Positions 51,085-59,720 of a stretch of 64,000 bases of DNA are shown here, in pieces. The notes under the pieces are model-generated. The model was not told the DNA's origin. It saw only the letters and a list, made by a program, of their open reading frames with translations, and searched no databases. Each line of letters begins with the position of its first letter. Position 1 is the first letter of the stretch. This stretch comes from CBDFNN01 sp965250215 (GTDB lineage: Bacteria > Bacteroidota > Rhodothermia > Rhodothermales > DATKEJ01): assembly GCA_965250215.1 (NCBI GenBank), contig CBDFNN010000004.1:496001-560000 (forward strand), given 5' to 3'. A program made the translations under genes and the position numbers.

Positions 51085-53136
51085 TCATCCATCCATGGGC
51101 CAAAGAAGGCCGACTCGGATCGCGATATCTGGCAACGGATAAGGATCCAAAGAAAGCGACCCAGTATCTAGCCAAGGCGCCAATAAATTCTCTACGCCCA
51201 TATAAAGGGTTGCACCTCTGATCTCGGCATCGGTCCAGAAATCAACTTGATATTGATTGCCGCTTTCAACTTGTTCAGAGGTCGTCATTAGGAGAGAGCT
51301 AGAACTTTCCAGTGCAAGTAGTTTTATGCTCGAACTCGTCCTGAGCTCAAGGCTCGAATCCATAATCAGCTCACTGTCGAACAAAGAATATCGGAGGCCC
51401 GCGATACTCCGGCTACTTGCCTTAGGAATTGATTCCTCCATCAACCAAACTGCGTCTATGAAATCCGAGTCACGCTGAGCAGCGTAGAGACTAATCTGAG
51501 TCAAAATATACACTCCGGATCGTGCCCTTTCTCTCCAGGATAATCTAGGTATGAGGCCTCCTCCTTTTTGGGAGTGAACAGTGTAAAGGGGCCCTTCCTG
51601 ATCGGTTGTTGTTGCAAGAAATGGGTAATCCGAACTGGAGTTCAAATAAGCGAGAAGGGAAAATGACAGATCTCCCAAGTCTCTAGCTAAAGAAAACTGA
51701 AGCATCTGGTCTCGGCTTGGAGCGAAAATATCATCACTTCCAATGTTGCTTTCGAACGGAAGAGTCTGAAAGGAGGGATGAAAGCTGCGAAATCTTAAAT
51801 AATGCCTTGGTCGCTTCGCCGTTTGATAGATGAGGCCAAGATTGGAAGAGTTTGAACGACGCTCAATGGACAAAAAGAAGGCGTCTGTTGACTTGTCTCG
51901 ATTCTTGCCAAGACTAGCGCCCAAATGGATATCTAAGCCCTCTAGCTCAAACCTGTCCGAGATGGCCAGGTCGCTTTCATTTCCAAATTCGGTCCAGACG
52001 CTTGTTGTGCCAGCGCTCTTTGCGGCAAAGCTTCCCTTCAAACCAACGCGATGATGGCCAAAGGAAAATTGCTGCTCCAAACTTGCGGCATGTCTCTGTT
52101 GGTGAATAACGGCCGTCGTGTCAGAAAAGAATCGATTCAAATTTGACTGCCAATAGACAATGGCTCGTAAGGGTGCATGGCCATCGGACCAGGTCAATCC
52201 TAGGTCGGCCTTGATTTGAGAACGCTTCTTCGTTCTTCGATCGCTGCTGGAATTGACGCCCGCCCCGAATCGTTCGAAGATTGTCTCGTAGTCAGATCCG
52301 ATCTGTGTAACACCGCCGTTGACGCCGTTCCGGTGGTTGCCTGATTTCATATCGAGCGAGGCGAACCAAGCCTTCGTTGCTAGCAATACCCGTGCTCCTA
52401 TTTCTCGATGGCGATAGTTGCTGTTAGTAAACTCTCCCTGCGCAGCTCCTCCTCTATAATGAATCGATGAGTTGAGAAAAGCGTCTTGACCAAGAATTTG
52501 ACGCTGTCGATTCTGACTGTGGATAGCAGCGATGGATTGAAGTCCATTGCTTCCCGTGAAGTATTTCATCTCAGTGAAGGGAGCCTCCTGCGTGACCAAG
52601 CGAGAATCAGCAGAAAGTCCCAAAACCTGGCCAGAAAATGCAGCGCTTGAATTGCTATTTGTCGCATAATCGATTGGCACAAAATCCCAATCGATCTCAT
52701 TGGTCAGAGGATCTTCAATGGGAGCACCGTCCAATCTAAATCCGATGGCCGCGGCCGGCAAATGGAATGGTGTCAGATGGTTTGGAAGTCCAAATCCTCC
52801 TTGTTGATATCGAAAGTATCCAGGCCGATTCGTGAAGTACTCAACTGGGTCCCTGAATCTGGAATGAGAGATTAGATCTTGTGTGCTATCGGTGAGAGCG
52901 TGAGGCGTCAAAACTTCAGACCACTTTAGAGCTGGTCTCTGAAGAGAATCTGGCTGGAGGGCTCTCAAAGAATCTGGAAAAGAGCTCAGAAGCGAGTCGG
53001 ATGGGAGGCTGGATGAGACGCTAGATGCTGTTGTAGTATCGCTCGGGACTACTTGAGATATAGCCGGACTCTGAAGAATACAGAGACAGAGGCAAAAAGA
53101 GAAATAGAATAGGACACGAGCAAGGACTCGGCTCAT
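51085..53136 (-). CDS. TonB-dependent-receptor-like outer-membrane protein
   Basis: A 683-residue protein. Signal peptide about 1-27 (FSFCLCLCILQSPAISQ). A Ser/Pro-rich linker (about 30-80) precedes a plug-like region with FRLDGAPIEDPLTNEIDWDF, which resembles the TonB plug signature of a variable loop followed by an Asp-rich turn. The rest shows strand pairs ending in aromatics (ASLDMKSGNHRN, LRAIVYWQSNLNRFFSD, DLSFSLLAYLNSSSDYPFLA), as in large outer-membrane barrels. No N-terminal TonB box was identified and no carboxypeptidase-like domain precedes the plug, so it may be a divergent porin instead. The downstream neighbour on the same strand is upstream in transcription: the kinase gene stops one base before this start. 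Confidence 0.7.
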   Translation of the reverse strand: MSRVLARVLFYFSFCLCLCILQSPAISQVVPSDTTTASSVSSSLPSDSLLSSFPDSLRALQPDSLQRPALKWSEVLTPHALTDSTQDLISHSRFRDPVEYFTNRPGYFRYQQGGFGLPNHLTPFHLPAAAIGFRLDGAPIEDPLTNEIDWDFVPIDYATNSNSSAAFSGQVLGLSADSRLVTQEAPFTEMKYFTGSNGLQSIAAIHSQNRQRQILGQDAFLNSSIHYRGGAAQGEFTNSNYRHREIGARVLLATKAWFASLDMKSGNHRNGVNGGVTQIGSDYETIFERFGAGVNSSSDRRTKKRSQIKADLGLTWSDGHAPLRAIVYWQSNLNRFFSDTTAVIHQQRHAASLEQQFSFGHHRVGLKGSFAAKSAGTTSVWTEFGNESDLAISDRFELEGLDIHLGASLGKNRDKSTDAFFLSIERRSNSSNLGLIYQTAKRPRHYLRFRSFHPSFQTLPFESNIGSDDIFAPSRDQMLQFSLARDLGDLSFSLLAYLNSSSDYPFLATTTDQEGPLYTVHSQKGGGLIPRLSWRERARSGVYILTQISLYAAQRDSDFIDAVWLMEESIPKASSRSIAGLRYSLFDSELIMDSSLELRTSSSIKLLALESSSSLLMTTSEQVESGNQYQVDFWTDAEIRGATLYMGVENLLAPWLDTGSLSLDPYPLPDIAIRVGLLWPMDG

Positions 53137-53778
53137 TTACGATTCTGGGAAAAGACCAAAAAGGCGACCTTCGATTTGTGAAATAACGTTCCGACGATGG
53201 TCATCATTGTTCACAAAATCAATGTCATTTGCGTCGATTATTATCTTCGGTCCGACGTCATAAGTCTCGATCCATTTTTCGTAGCGCTCTTTGAGCTGCT
53301 CGAGGTACTCTATCCGAATTGAATTTTCGTAGTCGCGACCCCTTTTCTGGATGTGGTCGACTAAGGTTGGCACGTCCGCTCGAAGATAGACGAGAAGATC
53401 AGGTGGTTTAAGATAAGAGGTCATAATCGAGAAGAGCTCCGTGTAGTTTTTATAGTCTCGAGTTCTCATGAGACCCATTTCGTGCAGGTTGGCCGCGAAT
53501 ATTTCGGCATCCTCGTAGATCGATCTGTCTTGAACAACAGAATTGGAATGCACCTCGATTTCTTTTTGCTGTTGAAATCGATTTGACAAAAAGAAGATCT
53601 GCAAATTGAAGGACCAGCGTTTCATGTCCTCATAGAAATCCGCCAAGTAGGGGTTTTTGTCGGCCTGCTCGTAGAAGGCTTCCCATCCGAAATAGCCACT
53701 TAGACTTTTTGTCAGCGAGCTTTTTCCAGCGCCGATATTTCCGGCGATGACTACATATTTCTTGTCGGCCTTGGCCAC
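53137..53778 (-). CDS. Deoxynucleoside kinase (dGK/dAK-like)
   Basis: A 213-residue cytosolic enzyme. P-loop IAGNIGAGKSSLTKSL at the N-terminus, the NKNPYLADFYEDMKRW block, DRSIYEDAEIFAANLHEMG (DRS motif that positions the substrate), and RGRDYENSIRIEYLEQL for the lid region. The pattern is that of bacterial deoxyadenosine/deoxyguanosine kinases, which salvage purine deoxynucleosides for DNA precursors. The stop codon of the upstream SDR gene and this start share position 53778, and the receptor-like gene begins directly after it, so the three form one tight unit. Confidence 0.92.
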   Translation of the reverse strand: MAKADKKYVVIAGNIGAGKSSLTKSLSGYFGWEAFYEQADKNPYLADFYEDMKRWSFNLQIFFLSNRFQQQKEIEVHSNSVVQDRSIYEDAEIFAANLHEMGLMRTRDYKNYTELFSIMTSYLKPPDLLVYLRADVPTLVDHIQKRGRDYENSIRIEYLEQLKERYEKWIETYDVGPKIIIDANDIDFVNNDDHRRNVISQIEGRLFGLFPES

Positions 53779-54494
53779 TATAGATCTCCTAATTGGGGTC
53801 GAAGAATGATTTCTTCAACAACGGTTCTGTCGGATAATAGATATATTTCGAGAATCGATTTCGCAATATCTTCGGCCGGCATAAATCGCTCCTCCGGTTC
53901 CTCCACTCCGTCCCAACTGGGTGTGCGTGTTGCACCAGGCAAGATGCTCGTAACTCGGACGCCATGTTCTTTGCTTTCCTCACGGACCACTCGAGCCAGA
54001 CCGAGAAGACCGTGTTTAGCTGCGCAGTAAGCTGCGCCACCCGCATAGGCTTTGATCGATGCCACCGAAGCCATATAGAATATGTGGCCTTTTCCTTCAT
54101 CCATCATGGACTTAAGGAAAGCCTTAGTGACATCAAAGGCACCTGTTAAATTGACATCGACTTGGTATCGAAAGGATGCTGAATCGGTCTCGAGGATGGA
54201 TCCTGGAGTGAAGGCCCCAGCATTGTTGACTAGGATTGATGGTGTTCCTAAGGTGTGGAGAATCTGCTTCCCCACTCGAACCACATCGGTCGGCTTGGTA
54301 ATGTCACAAACGAACTTTCGGGGATTGCCACCAAGATCACGACAGTCCGCAGCGACCGAGTCGAGTTTTCGTTCATTTCTAGCGAGGAGGGCGATATCGG
54401 CCTTTAGCTCAGACGCGAATATCTTGGCAATGGCCTCGCCGATGCCTTGACTCGCTCCGGTGATGACGGCAAGAGGTCGTTCGTTTTTGGTCAT
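53778..54494 (-). CDS. Sepiapterin-reductase-like SDR
   Basis: A 238-residue short-chain dehydrogenase: AVITGASQGIGEAIAKIF (nucleotide loop), LVNNAGAFTPGS, MASVASIKAYAGGAAYCAAK with the catalytic Ser, Tyr and Lys, and the end YLLSDRTVVEEIILRPQLGD. That last block matches the C-terminus I recall for Chlorobium-type sepiapterin reductase (RTVVEEIILRP...GD). I therefore prefer a pterin reductase over a FabG-type enzyme. The 6-pyruvoyl-tetrahydropterin-synthase-like gene is encoded 262 bases upstream, on the same strand, which fits a tetrahydrobiopterin-type pathway. Overlaps the kinase gene by one base. Confidence 0.75.
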   Translation of the reverse strand: MTKNERPLAVITGASQGIGEAIAKIFASELKADIALLARNERKLDSVAADCRDLGGNPRKFVCDITKPTDVVRVGKQILHTLGTPSILVNNAGAFTPGSILETDSASFRYQVDVNLTGAFDVTKAFLKSMMDEGKGHIFYMASVASIKAYAGGAAYCAAKHGLLGLARVVREESKEHGVRVTSILPGATRTPSWDGVEEPEERFMPAEDIAKSILEIYLLSDRTVVEEIILRPQLGDL

Positions 54495-54645
54495 TCGTAC
54501 TTAGTACTTGGTCGTTCGTAAAATCGTTTCTCGTTTCTCGTTTCTCGTCTTTCGTTCTTCGCTAGTCAGTTGACTCGCTGCCGGTCCTTCGTTCCTTTCT
54601 AATCGGTACACTCCTCACTCATCACCCCTCACTTCCTAGTTGAGT
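54481..54645. repeat. Mixed low-complexity repeats before the SDR gene
   Basis: Successive runs of TTGGTC/TTCGTAC, then TCGTTTC repeats (TCGTTTCTCGTTTCTCGT), then CACTCCTCACT-type words. The left end overlaps the first codons of the SDR gene. Confidence 0.65.
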
Positions 54646-54722
54646 TTAGAACAAGAGGTATTTTATTGCTGTGAATCTTCTGGATCTTTTCATTTTGAGG
54701 AGTAATAATCGAAAATATATTT

Positions 54723-54762
54723 CCGAGCCCCCGAGCCCCCGAGCCCCCGAGCCCCTCAGCCC
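54723..54762. repeat. CCGAGCCC octamer array containing the stop codon of the pterin-synthase gene
   Basis: Four perfect copies of CCGAGCCC and one degenerate copy (CTCAGCCC), then CCC. The TGA stop of the gene at 54756 (TCA on the plus strand) falls within the degenerate copy, so the array encodes the last Gly-Gly residues. Confidence 0.9.
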
Positions 54763-55172
54763 CCCATATACTCCGCTACATTATTCTCTGTCTCATGCAA
54801 TCTGATTTTGTAGAGCTTTGCAGGGCCGGGTAGGGCCGATTCGAGTTCTTTCCAAAAAGCGACAATAACATTTTCCGTAGACGGGATGATTCCCTGTAGA
54901 AATGGAACGTCTTCATTGAGATTTGCATGGTCACATACATCCACGATCTTGTGATGGATGACGTCTTTCAAAACTTTCAAATCGATGACGAATCCCGTCA
55001 CTGGATCAGGCTCGCCTTTGACCGTAACCTCCATGTGAAAGTTATGTCCATGCCAGTTTGGGTTGTTGCATTTTCCATACATCTCTCTATTCCATTCATC
55101 AGACATCTCGGGATTGTGAAGCCGGTGAGCGGCATTGAATCTTACGCGCCGACGTATATAAACTTGAGCCAT
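54756..55172 (-). CDS. 6-pyruvoyl-tetrahydropterin synthase / QueD-like enzyme
   Basis: A 138-residue protein. Zinc ligands are His16 (FNAAHRLH), His41 and His43 (PNWHGHNF), and Cys35 in YGKCNNPNWHGHNF is the usual catalytic Cys. FVIDLKVLKDVIH, CDHANLNEDVPF, STENVIVAFWKEL and the terminal RLHETENNVAEY are also family blocks. The CNNPNxHGH motif is that of 6-pyruvoyl-tetrahydropterin synthase, and the related QueD of queuosine synthesis differs in this region; with the sepiapterin-reductase-like gene next door I lean to the pterin branch. A repeat array forms the last two codons (MGG-stop). The gene stands 260 bases from the SDR. Confidence 0.85.
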   Translation of the reverse strand: MAQVYIRRRVRFNAAHRLHNPEMSDEWNREMYGKCNNPNWHGHNFHMEVTVKGEPDPVTGFVIDLKVLKDVIHHKIVDVCDHANLNEDVPFLQGIIPSTENVIVAFWKELESALPGPAKLYKIRLHETENNVAEYMGG

Positions 55173-55189
55173 ATTTTTAGGAGGAAGAT

Positions 55190-55275
55190 AAGGAATGAGG
55201 GGCTGGGGAGCTGAGGAGTTAAGAAGTGTGGAGCTAGGAGTGTGGAGTGAAGAGTGAGGAGTGTAGAGTTGGGGA
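55190..55275. repeat. G-rich degenerate repeat tract upstream of the pterin-synthase gene
   Basis: Words such as GAGGAGT, GTGTGGAGT, GAAGAGTGAGGAGTGTAGAG: the complement of the CTCCACACTC motif found on the other side of the IS256 element. Confidence 0.65.
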
Positions 55276-55350
55276 TGATGGCAAAGCCTTGACTCAGTTG
55301 GCGGCGTGCAGCGAACGGATTAAGCAGCAGGATTTTGTAGTTTAATTTGC

Positions 55351-55358
55351 AATTGAAC
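55351..55358. repeat. Target site duplication of the IS256-family element, left
   Basis: AATTGAAC immediately left of the element; the identical octamer stands at 56683-56690. Confidence 0.9.
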
Positions 55359-56682
55359 GAGGGTGTTCAATTAAGTGTGTCAAGTTAATTATTATAACTT
55401 TTAACTTGGATATACAATGGAAGAGAAAAACGATAAACTCGATCCTTCATCTCCGGAGTTTGATTTCGAGGCTTTCAAGAAGGATGCCTATCGGAAGATG
55501 GTAGGCGGAGCGGGTCTGTTAGGTCCCGACGGAGCCTTTACCTCCTTGATGAAGAACTTTCTCGAGACCTCAATGGACGCCGAGATGGACGCTCATCTTT
55601 CTGAGAAGCCTACCAGGAACAGGCGCAATGGTAAGGGAAGCAAGCGCGTTAAGACCTCCATTGGTGAGGTCGATATTCGGACCCCAAGAGACCGGGATGC
55701 CTCCTTTGAGCCCGTTTTGGTACCCAAGAGAGAGCGAGTCCTTGGAGCTGATATTGAGGAGAAAATCATTCATCTTTATGCGCGCGGTTCTAGCTATCAG
55801 GACATAAGCGACATGCTGAGTGAGCTCTATGGAACGCACATCTCTACGGCCACGATAAGCCGGATCACAGACAAGGTGTTACCCCTAGTCCAAGAATGGA
55901 GCTCGCGTCCTCTAGAGTCTACGTATTGTGTCCTTTGGCTCGACGCCATACACTACAAGATTCGGCAAGAAGGCAAGGTAACGACCAAGGCTGTGCACTG
56001 TGTTATAGGGGTCGATCTGGAGGGGCAGAAGGAGCTCCTGGGCATGTACATGACCGAGAATGAGAGTGCTTCATTCTGGCTCCACGTGCTGACAGACTTA
56101 CAGAACCGCGGTGTCGAACAGGTGCTCATTGCCTGTATTGACAACCTGACAGGCTTTGCAGACGCGATTGAATCGACCTTTGTCGGTACTGAAGTTCAAC
56201 TATGCATTGTGCATCAGATTCGCAATAGCCTCAAGTTCATACCCTGGAAAGATCAGCGAGAGTTCATGAAGGACTTGAAGATGGTTTACAAAGCAGATAC
56301 ACTTGAAGCTGCAGCTCTGAATCTGGAAAAACTGGACCAAAGATGGGGAAAGAAATATCCCATGGTTATCTCTTCGTGGAGGAGAAACTGGGAGCGACTC
56401 ACAGTCTACTTTAGCTATACCAGAGAAATTCGGAAAGTCATCTACACAACGAATACCGTAGAGAGCTTCCATCGTCAACTGAGGAAGGTCACCAAGACAA
56501 AGGGTGCCTTTGTGAGCGACACGGCCTTGATGAAACTTCTCTACCTTGCACAAGAGAAGATTACGGCCAAATGGACACGGCCGATATACAACTGGAAAAG
56601 TGCACTAGCTCAATTCTATATCAGATTTGAAACCCAACTCAAACCTGAACTAGGAGATTGACACACTTAATGCAATACACCC
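55359..56682 (+). mobile_element. IS256-family insertion sequence
   Basis: A 1324-bp element. The ends are 25-bp inverted repeats with 20 matches: the left starts GAGGGTGTTCAATT (then AAGTGTGTCAA) and the right reads, reversed, GGGTGTATTGCATT (then AAGTGTGTCAA). An 8-bp target duplication AATTGAAC flanks it (55351-55358 and 56683-56690). It encodes one transposase. Complete and so possibly active. Confidence 0.95.
55417..56661 (+). CDS. IS256-family transposase
   Basis: A 414-residue mutator-type DDE transposase. The DNA-binding N-terminal part includes DAEMDAHLSEKPTRNRRNGK and RVLGADIEEKIIHLYARG. The catalytic residues are Asp in LWLDAIHYKIR, Asp in IACIDNLTGF and Glu in TTNTVESFHRQLRK. The insertion domain QLCIVHQIRNSLKFIPWKDQ, with the conserved C(x2)H motif, lies between the second and third. 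Length and layout are those of active IS256 transposases. A single ORF, no frameshift needed. It ends 21 bases before the right end of the element. Confidence 0.95.
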   Translation: MEEKNDKLDPSSPEFDFEAFKKDAYRKMVGGAGLLGPDGAFTSLMKNFLETSMDAEMDAHLSEKPTRNRRNGKGSKRVKTSIGEVDIRTPRDRDASFEPVLVPKRERVLGADIEEKIIHLYARGSSYQDISDMLSELYGTHISTATISRITDKVLPLVQEWSSRPLESTYCVLWLDAIHYKIRQEGKVTTKAVHCVIGVDLEGQKELLGMYMTENESASFWLHVLTDLQNRGVEQVLIACIDNLTGFADAIESTFVGTEVQLCIVHQIRNSLKFIPWKDQREFMKDLKMVYKADTLEAAALNLEKLDQRWGKKYPMVISSWRRNWERLTVYFSYTREIRKVIYTTNTVESFHRQLRKVTKTKGAFVSDTALMKLLYLAQEKITAKWTRPIYNWKSALAQFYIRFETQLKPELGD

Positions 56683-56690
56683 AATTGAAC
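56683..56690. repeat. Target site duplication of the IS256-family element, right
   Basis: AATTGAAC directly right of the inverted repeat, identical to 55351-55358. Confidence 0.9.
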
Positions 56691-56708
56691 AATTAGGAAG
56701 TAGATTTT

Positions 56709-56757
56709 CCACACTCCACACTCCACACTCCACACTCCACACTCCACACTCCACACT
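56709..56757 (+). repeat. Seven perfect CCACACT heptamers upstream of the HIT gene
   Basis: CCACACT is repeated seven times without a mismatch and ends six bases (CTCCCA) before the ATG at 56764. Such an array in the presumed 5'-UTR or promoter could change length by slippage. Confidence 0.95.
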
Positions 56758-56763
56758 CTCCCA

Positions 56764-57102
56764 ATGACCCTCTTCGAAAAAATAGCAGCCGGCGAAATAC
56801 CGGGAGACTTCGTCCATCAGGACGATCTCTGTTTCGCCATTAGAGACATCAATCCGGTAGCTCCTGTGCACATCTTGGTCATTCCACGAAAACCAATTGT
56901 CGGGATATCGTCCATGGAAGATGAAGACGTCGAGCTGGTAGGCCACCTCTTCAAAGTGGCCCGCGATGTGGCCGAGGCGGAAGGCCTAGCAAATGATGGC
57001 TACCGACTCGTTTTCAACAATGGCGAGATGGGAGGGCAAGAAGTACCTCACTTACATCTTCATTTACTCGGTGGAAGAAAAATGACATGGCCACCGGGAT
57101 AA
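56764..57102 (+). CDS. HIT family (histidine triad) nucleotide-binding hydrolase
   Basis: A 112-residue protein. The signature VPHLHLHLLGGRKM gives the triad HxHxH followed by two hydrophobics, with the catalytic middle His. N-terminal TLFEKIAAGEIPGDFV and PVAPVHILVIPRKPIVGISS are typical for the HinT branch, which hydrolyses nucleoside phosphoramidates such as adenosine 5'-monophosphoramidate. Full length for the family. The start codon follows a heptamer repeat array, and another low-complexity tract follows the stop. Confidence 0.93.
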   Translation: MTLFEKIAAGEIPGDFVHQDDLCFAIRDINPVAPVHILVIPRKPIVGISSMEDEDVELVGHLFKVARDVAEAEGLANDGYRLVFNNGEMGGQEVPHLHLHLLGGRKMTWPPG

Positions 57103-57180
57103 ACGGAGTATCGGAGTATCGGACTATCGGAAATTCACATTATCGCACTATCGGAAATCCGACAAATTTGACTATCGCTT
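57103..57180. repeat. TATCGGA-type degenerate repeats
   Basis: Words GGAGTATC, GGACTATCGGAAAT and GCACTATCGGAAATCCGAC repeat directly after the HIT stop codon. Confidence 0.75.
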
Positions 57181-57222
57181 TTCCATGGGATCAGCTTTAC
57201 TGTCCTAGGGTATAGCACGATT

Positions 57223-59469
57223 GTGGAAGAACGTCTGTGCGATGGGCTTCATACGCACTTTATCAAAGCCAAATTGAAGTCCTTTCTAAGCATCATTATT
57301 CTTCTTGGCGCGAGTTCACTCGCCGCTCAGGATCCTATTTCCCTTCCGAAGATCACCACGCAAATAGACCTTGATGGAGTCGTGACGGATGCAGAGTGGT
57401 CGGGGGTCGATCCACTTCCCATGACTATGAGTAATCCGATTTTTCGTGGCGAGATGACGGAACGTACCGAGATTCGTGTCGCTTACGACAAAGACTTCCT
57501 CTATGCTTCGGGTCGAATGTTTTTGGCGAAACCAAACAAGGTTAGGACATTTTCTCTTAGTCGAGATAAGACTACCGATTCTGATGAGTTCTTTGCCATA
57601 GTTTTGGACACCTTCAACGACAACGAGAACGCCCTTCTGTTTGAAACCACACCGACTGGAAATCGCATCGATATGACGATTTTCCGAGACGCTGATTTCG
57701 ATGGTACAGAGCCCATGAACCCGACCTGGAATACCTACTGGGACGTTGAAACAACCATCACCGATGAAGGATGGTTTGCCGAAATGCGAATTCCTTTTTC
57801 CAGTCTTCGATTTCAATCGAATGAGGATGGCGCGGTTATTGGTTTGAAAGTATTCCGCTGGATAGGCCTAAAGGCAGAGGGTCATACTTATCCCGAGAGT
57901 CCACCGGATTGGTTTCTTTCGATCATGAAGCCATCGATCGCGCAAGATGTGATAATCGAAGGCGTCCAGGCCCAAAAACCGATCTATGTCACACCCTACG
58001 CGATCGGAGGTTATGGATTTGACAACATCGAGACAGATGATATCTATGAGCGAGAATTCGATGCCACCCGTGATGTGGGACTCGACGTCAAATATAGTCT
58101 CACTTCAAATCTTACCGCTGATCTAACGATCAACACAGACTTTGCCCAAGTAGAGGCCGATGATGCTCAGGTCAACCTTACCCGCTTTTCTCTATTCTTT
58201 CCAGAGAAACGACTCTTCTTCCAAGAACGTGCAAGCATTTTCAATTTCAACATGGGAGGCAGATCGACTCTCTTCTATAGCCGGCAAATTGGCTTGAATG
58301 AAGATGGAGATCGAATTCCGATTTTGGGAGGAGCTCGAGTCGTTGGTCGTATCGGAGGCCTTGATGTAGGGGTCCTCAGCATGCAGACCCGCGGGTCCGA
58401 CTTTGGTGTATCAGAGAACTTCGCTGTAGGTCGACTCAGGAAAAGAATCGTCAACCAGTATTCCTACATCGGGGCTATGGTGACCAATCGTGTTGATGTG
58501 GACGGAATATATAATGCCGGTGTCGGGGTTGACGCAGACATCCGAGTTTTTGGCGATGACTACTTTAGCTTTCAGGTCGCCAACACCTTTGACAGCGAGC
58601 AAATCGGCGTCTCGGCGGGAGATGGTCTGGCAGCAAATATCGGATGGGCTAGACGGAACAGCACCGGACTCTCCTATGACACGCGAGCAAAAGTGATTGG
58701 AAACAGTTATGATCCCGGTTTGGGATTTCAACCACGAGATGATTTCTATCTTTACTCAGGCGAACTCGGCTACGGTTGGCGGGGAAGTGACGAATCCTTT
58801 CTTTTTGGCCATTCACTCCAAGGAGAGACTGAGATTTTCTGGTCGAATTCCGAAGGTGAGTTCGAATCTTTGCAAGCAGGCCCGTCCTACTTCATGAACT
58901 TCAAATCGGGAATGTTCTTTTTTGGTCAGTTGCGGTACAATAAGGAGCGATTGACCGAATCATTTGAACTATCCGATGATGCTGAAGTCCTTGAGGGGGA
59001 GTATGACTTTGTAAACTTCTCATTATTTGGGAATTCGCAACCAGGAGTCATAAGCCTACGAGGTCGAGGCAATGTGGGACAATATTACGATGGTTCTATT
59101 TTCTCATTGACCTTGAGTCCGGTTTGGACGGCCTCCAAGTTTTTGGAAGTCAGTGCAGATTTGAATTTCAATAGAGTTCGTTTTCCAGATCGAGACCAAA
59201 GTTTTGATGGAAATGTGGGTCGGCTCCGATTGGCAGGAGCGCTAAACTCTCAAATCTCGGCTTCCACTTTTATCCAGTATAACTCGTCGACGGAGGAGAC
59301 CGATTTTAACTTCCGGCTTCGCTATAATCCTGCCGAGGGGAATGATCTTTACCTCGTTTTCAATCAGGGTGGCTATCAAATCTTAGACGACCTACAGCGA
59401 CCGACTGTTCGGAATAAACCTGACTATAGAACCTTGCTCGTGAAATACAGCCATACTTTCGTTCTGTAG
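57223..59469 (+). CDS. DUF5916 family outer-membrane protein, second copy
   Basis: A 748-residue paralogue of the protein at 26320. There is no in-frame ATG: the frame opens with GTG at 57223, or with TTG at 57274, which gives the better signal peptide (LKSFLSIIILLGASSLAAQ). The CBM9-like domain (QIDLDGVVTDAEWSGVDPLP, EIRVAYDKDFLYASGRMF, GWFAEMRIPFSSLRF) is followed by DUF5916 (NTDFAQVEADDAQVNLTRFS, FFPEKRLFFQERASIFNF, LFYSRQIGL), then barrel strands to the end (RTLLVKYSHTFVL). The final aromatic Phe pattern supports outer-membrane localisation. It follows a low-complexity tract, probably in its own promoter region. Confidence 0.87.
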   Translation: MEERLCDGLHTHFIKAKLKSFLSIIILLGASSLAAQDPISLPKITTQIDLDGVVTDAEWSGVDPLPMTMSNPIFRGEMTERTEIRVAYDKDFLYASGRMFLAKPNKVRTFSLSRDKTTDSDEFFAIVLDTFNDNENALLFETTPTGNRIDMTIFRDADFDGTEPMNPTWNTYWDVETTITDEGWFAEMRIPFSSLRFQSNEDGAVIGLKVFRWIGLKAEGHTYPESPPDWFLSIMKPSIAQDVIIEGVQAQKPIYVTPYAIGGYGFDNIETDDIYEREFDATRDVGLDVKYSLTSNLTADLTINTDFAQVEADDAQVNLTRFSLFFPEKRLFFQERASIFNFNMGGRSTLFYSRQIGLNEDGDRIPILGGARVVGRIGGLDVGVLSMQTRGSDFGVSENFAVGRLRKRIVNQYSYIGAMVTNRVDVDGIYNAGVGVDADIRVFGDDYFSFQVANTFDSEQIGVSAGDGLAANIGWARRNSTGLSYDTRAKVIGNSYDPGLGFQPRDDFYLYSGELGYGWRGSDESFLFGHSLQGETEIFWSNSEGEFESLQAGPSYFMNFKSGMFFFGQLRYNKERLTESFELSDDAEVLEGEYDFVNFSLFGNSQPGVISLRGRGNVGQYYDGSIFSLTLSPVWTASKFLEVSADLNFNRVRFPDRDQSFDGNVGRLRLAGALNSQISASTFIQYNSSTEETDFNFRLRYNPAEGNDLYLVFNQGGYQILDDLQRPTVRNKPDYRTLLVKYSHTFVL

Positions 59470-59720
59470 TTCTAGATCGAATTTTACGATACTAGAATTC
59501 ATTCAGTCGCAAGAGCAGTCTCAGAAAATTCTGAATGAAGCCAGATCCACGGAGGTCGGGTCTCTCATTGGTCGAATAATTTAATTTTGCGGCCGCATTA
59601 CTTCGTTATGGCCATTATTTTCACGGGAAGCATTTCTGGCACAGTACTTGCACACACATTAATTGGCTCTGAATGCCTCCTTGACTCTTCGTTCTATCGA
59701 AGAACAGAGCCCATTATCCA

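Noticed and set aside
56709..56757. Repeat array considered as CRISPR
   Set aside because: Units are 7 nt without spacers, and no cas gene is present; the same holds for the other tandem tracts.
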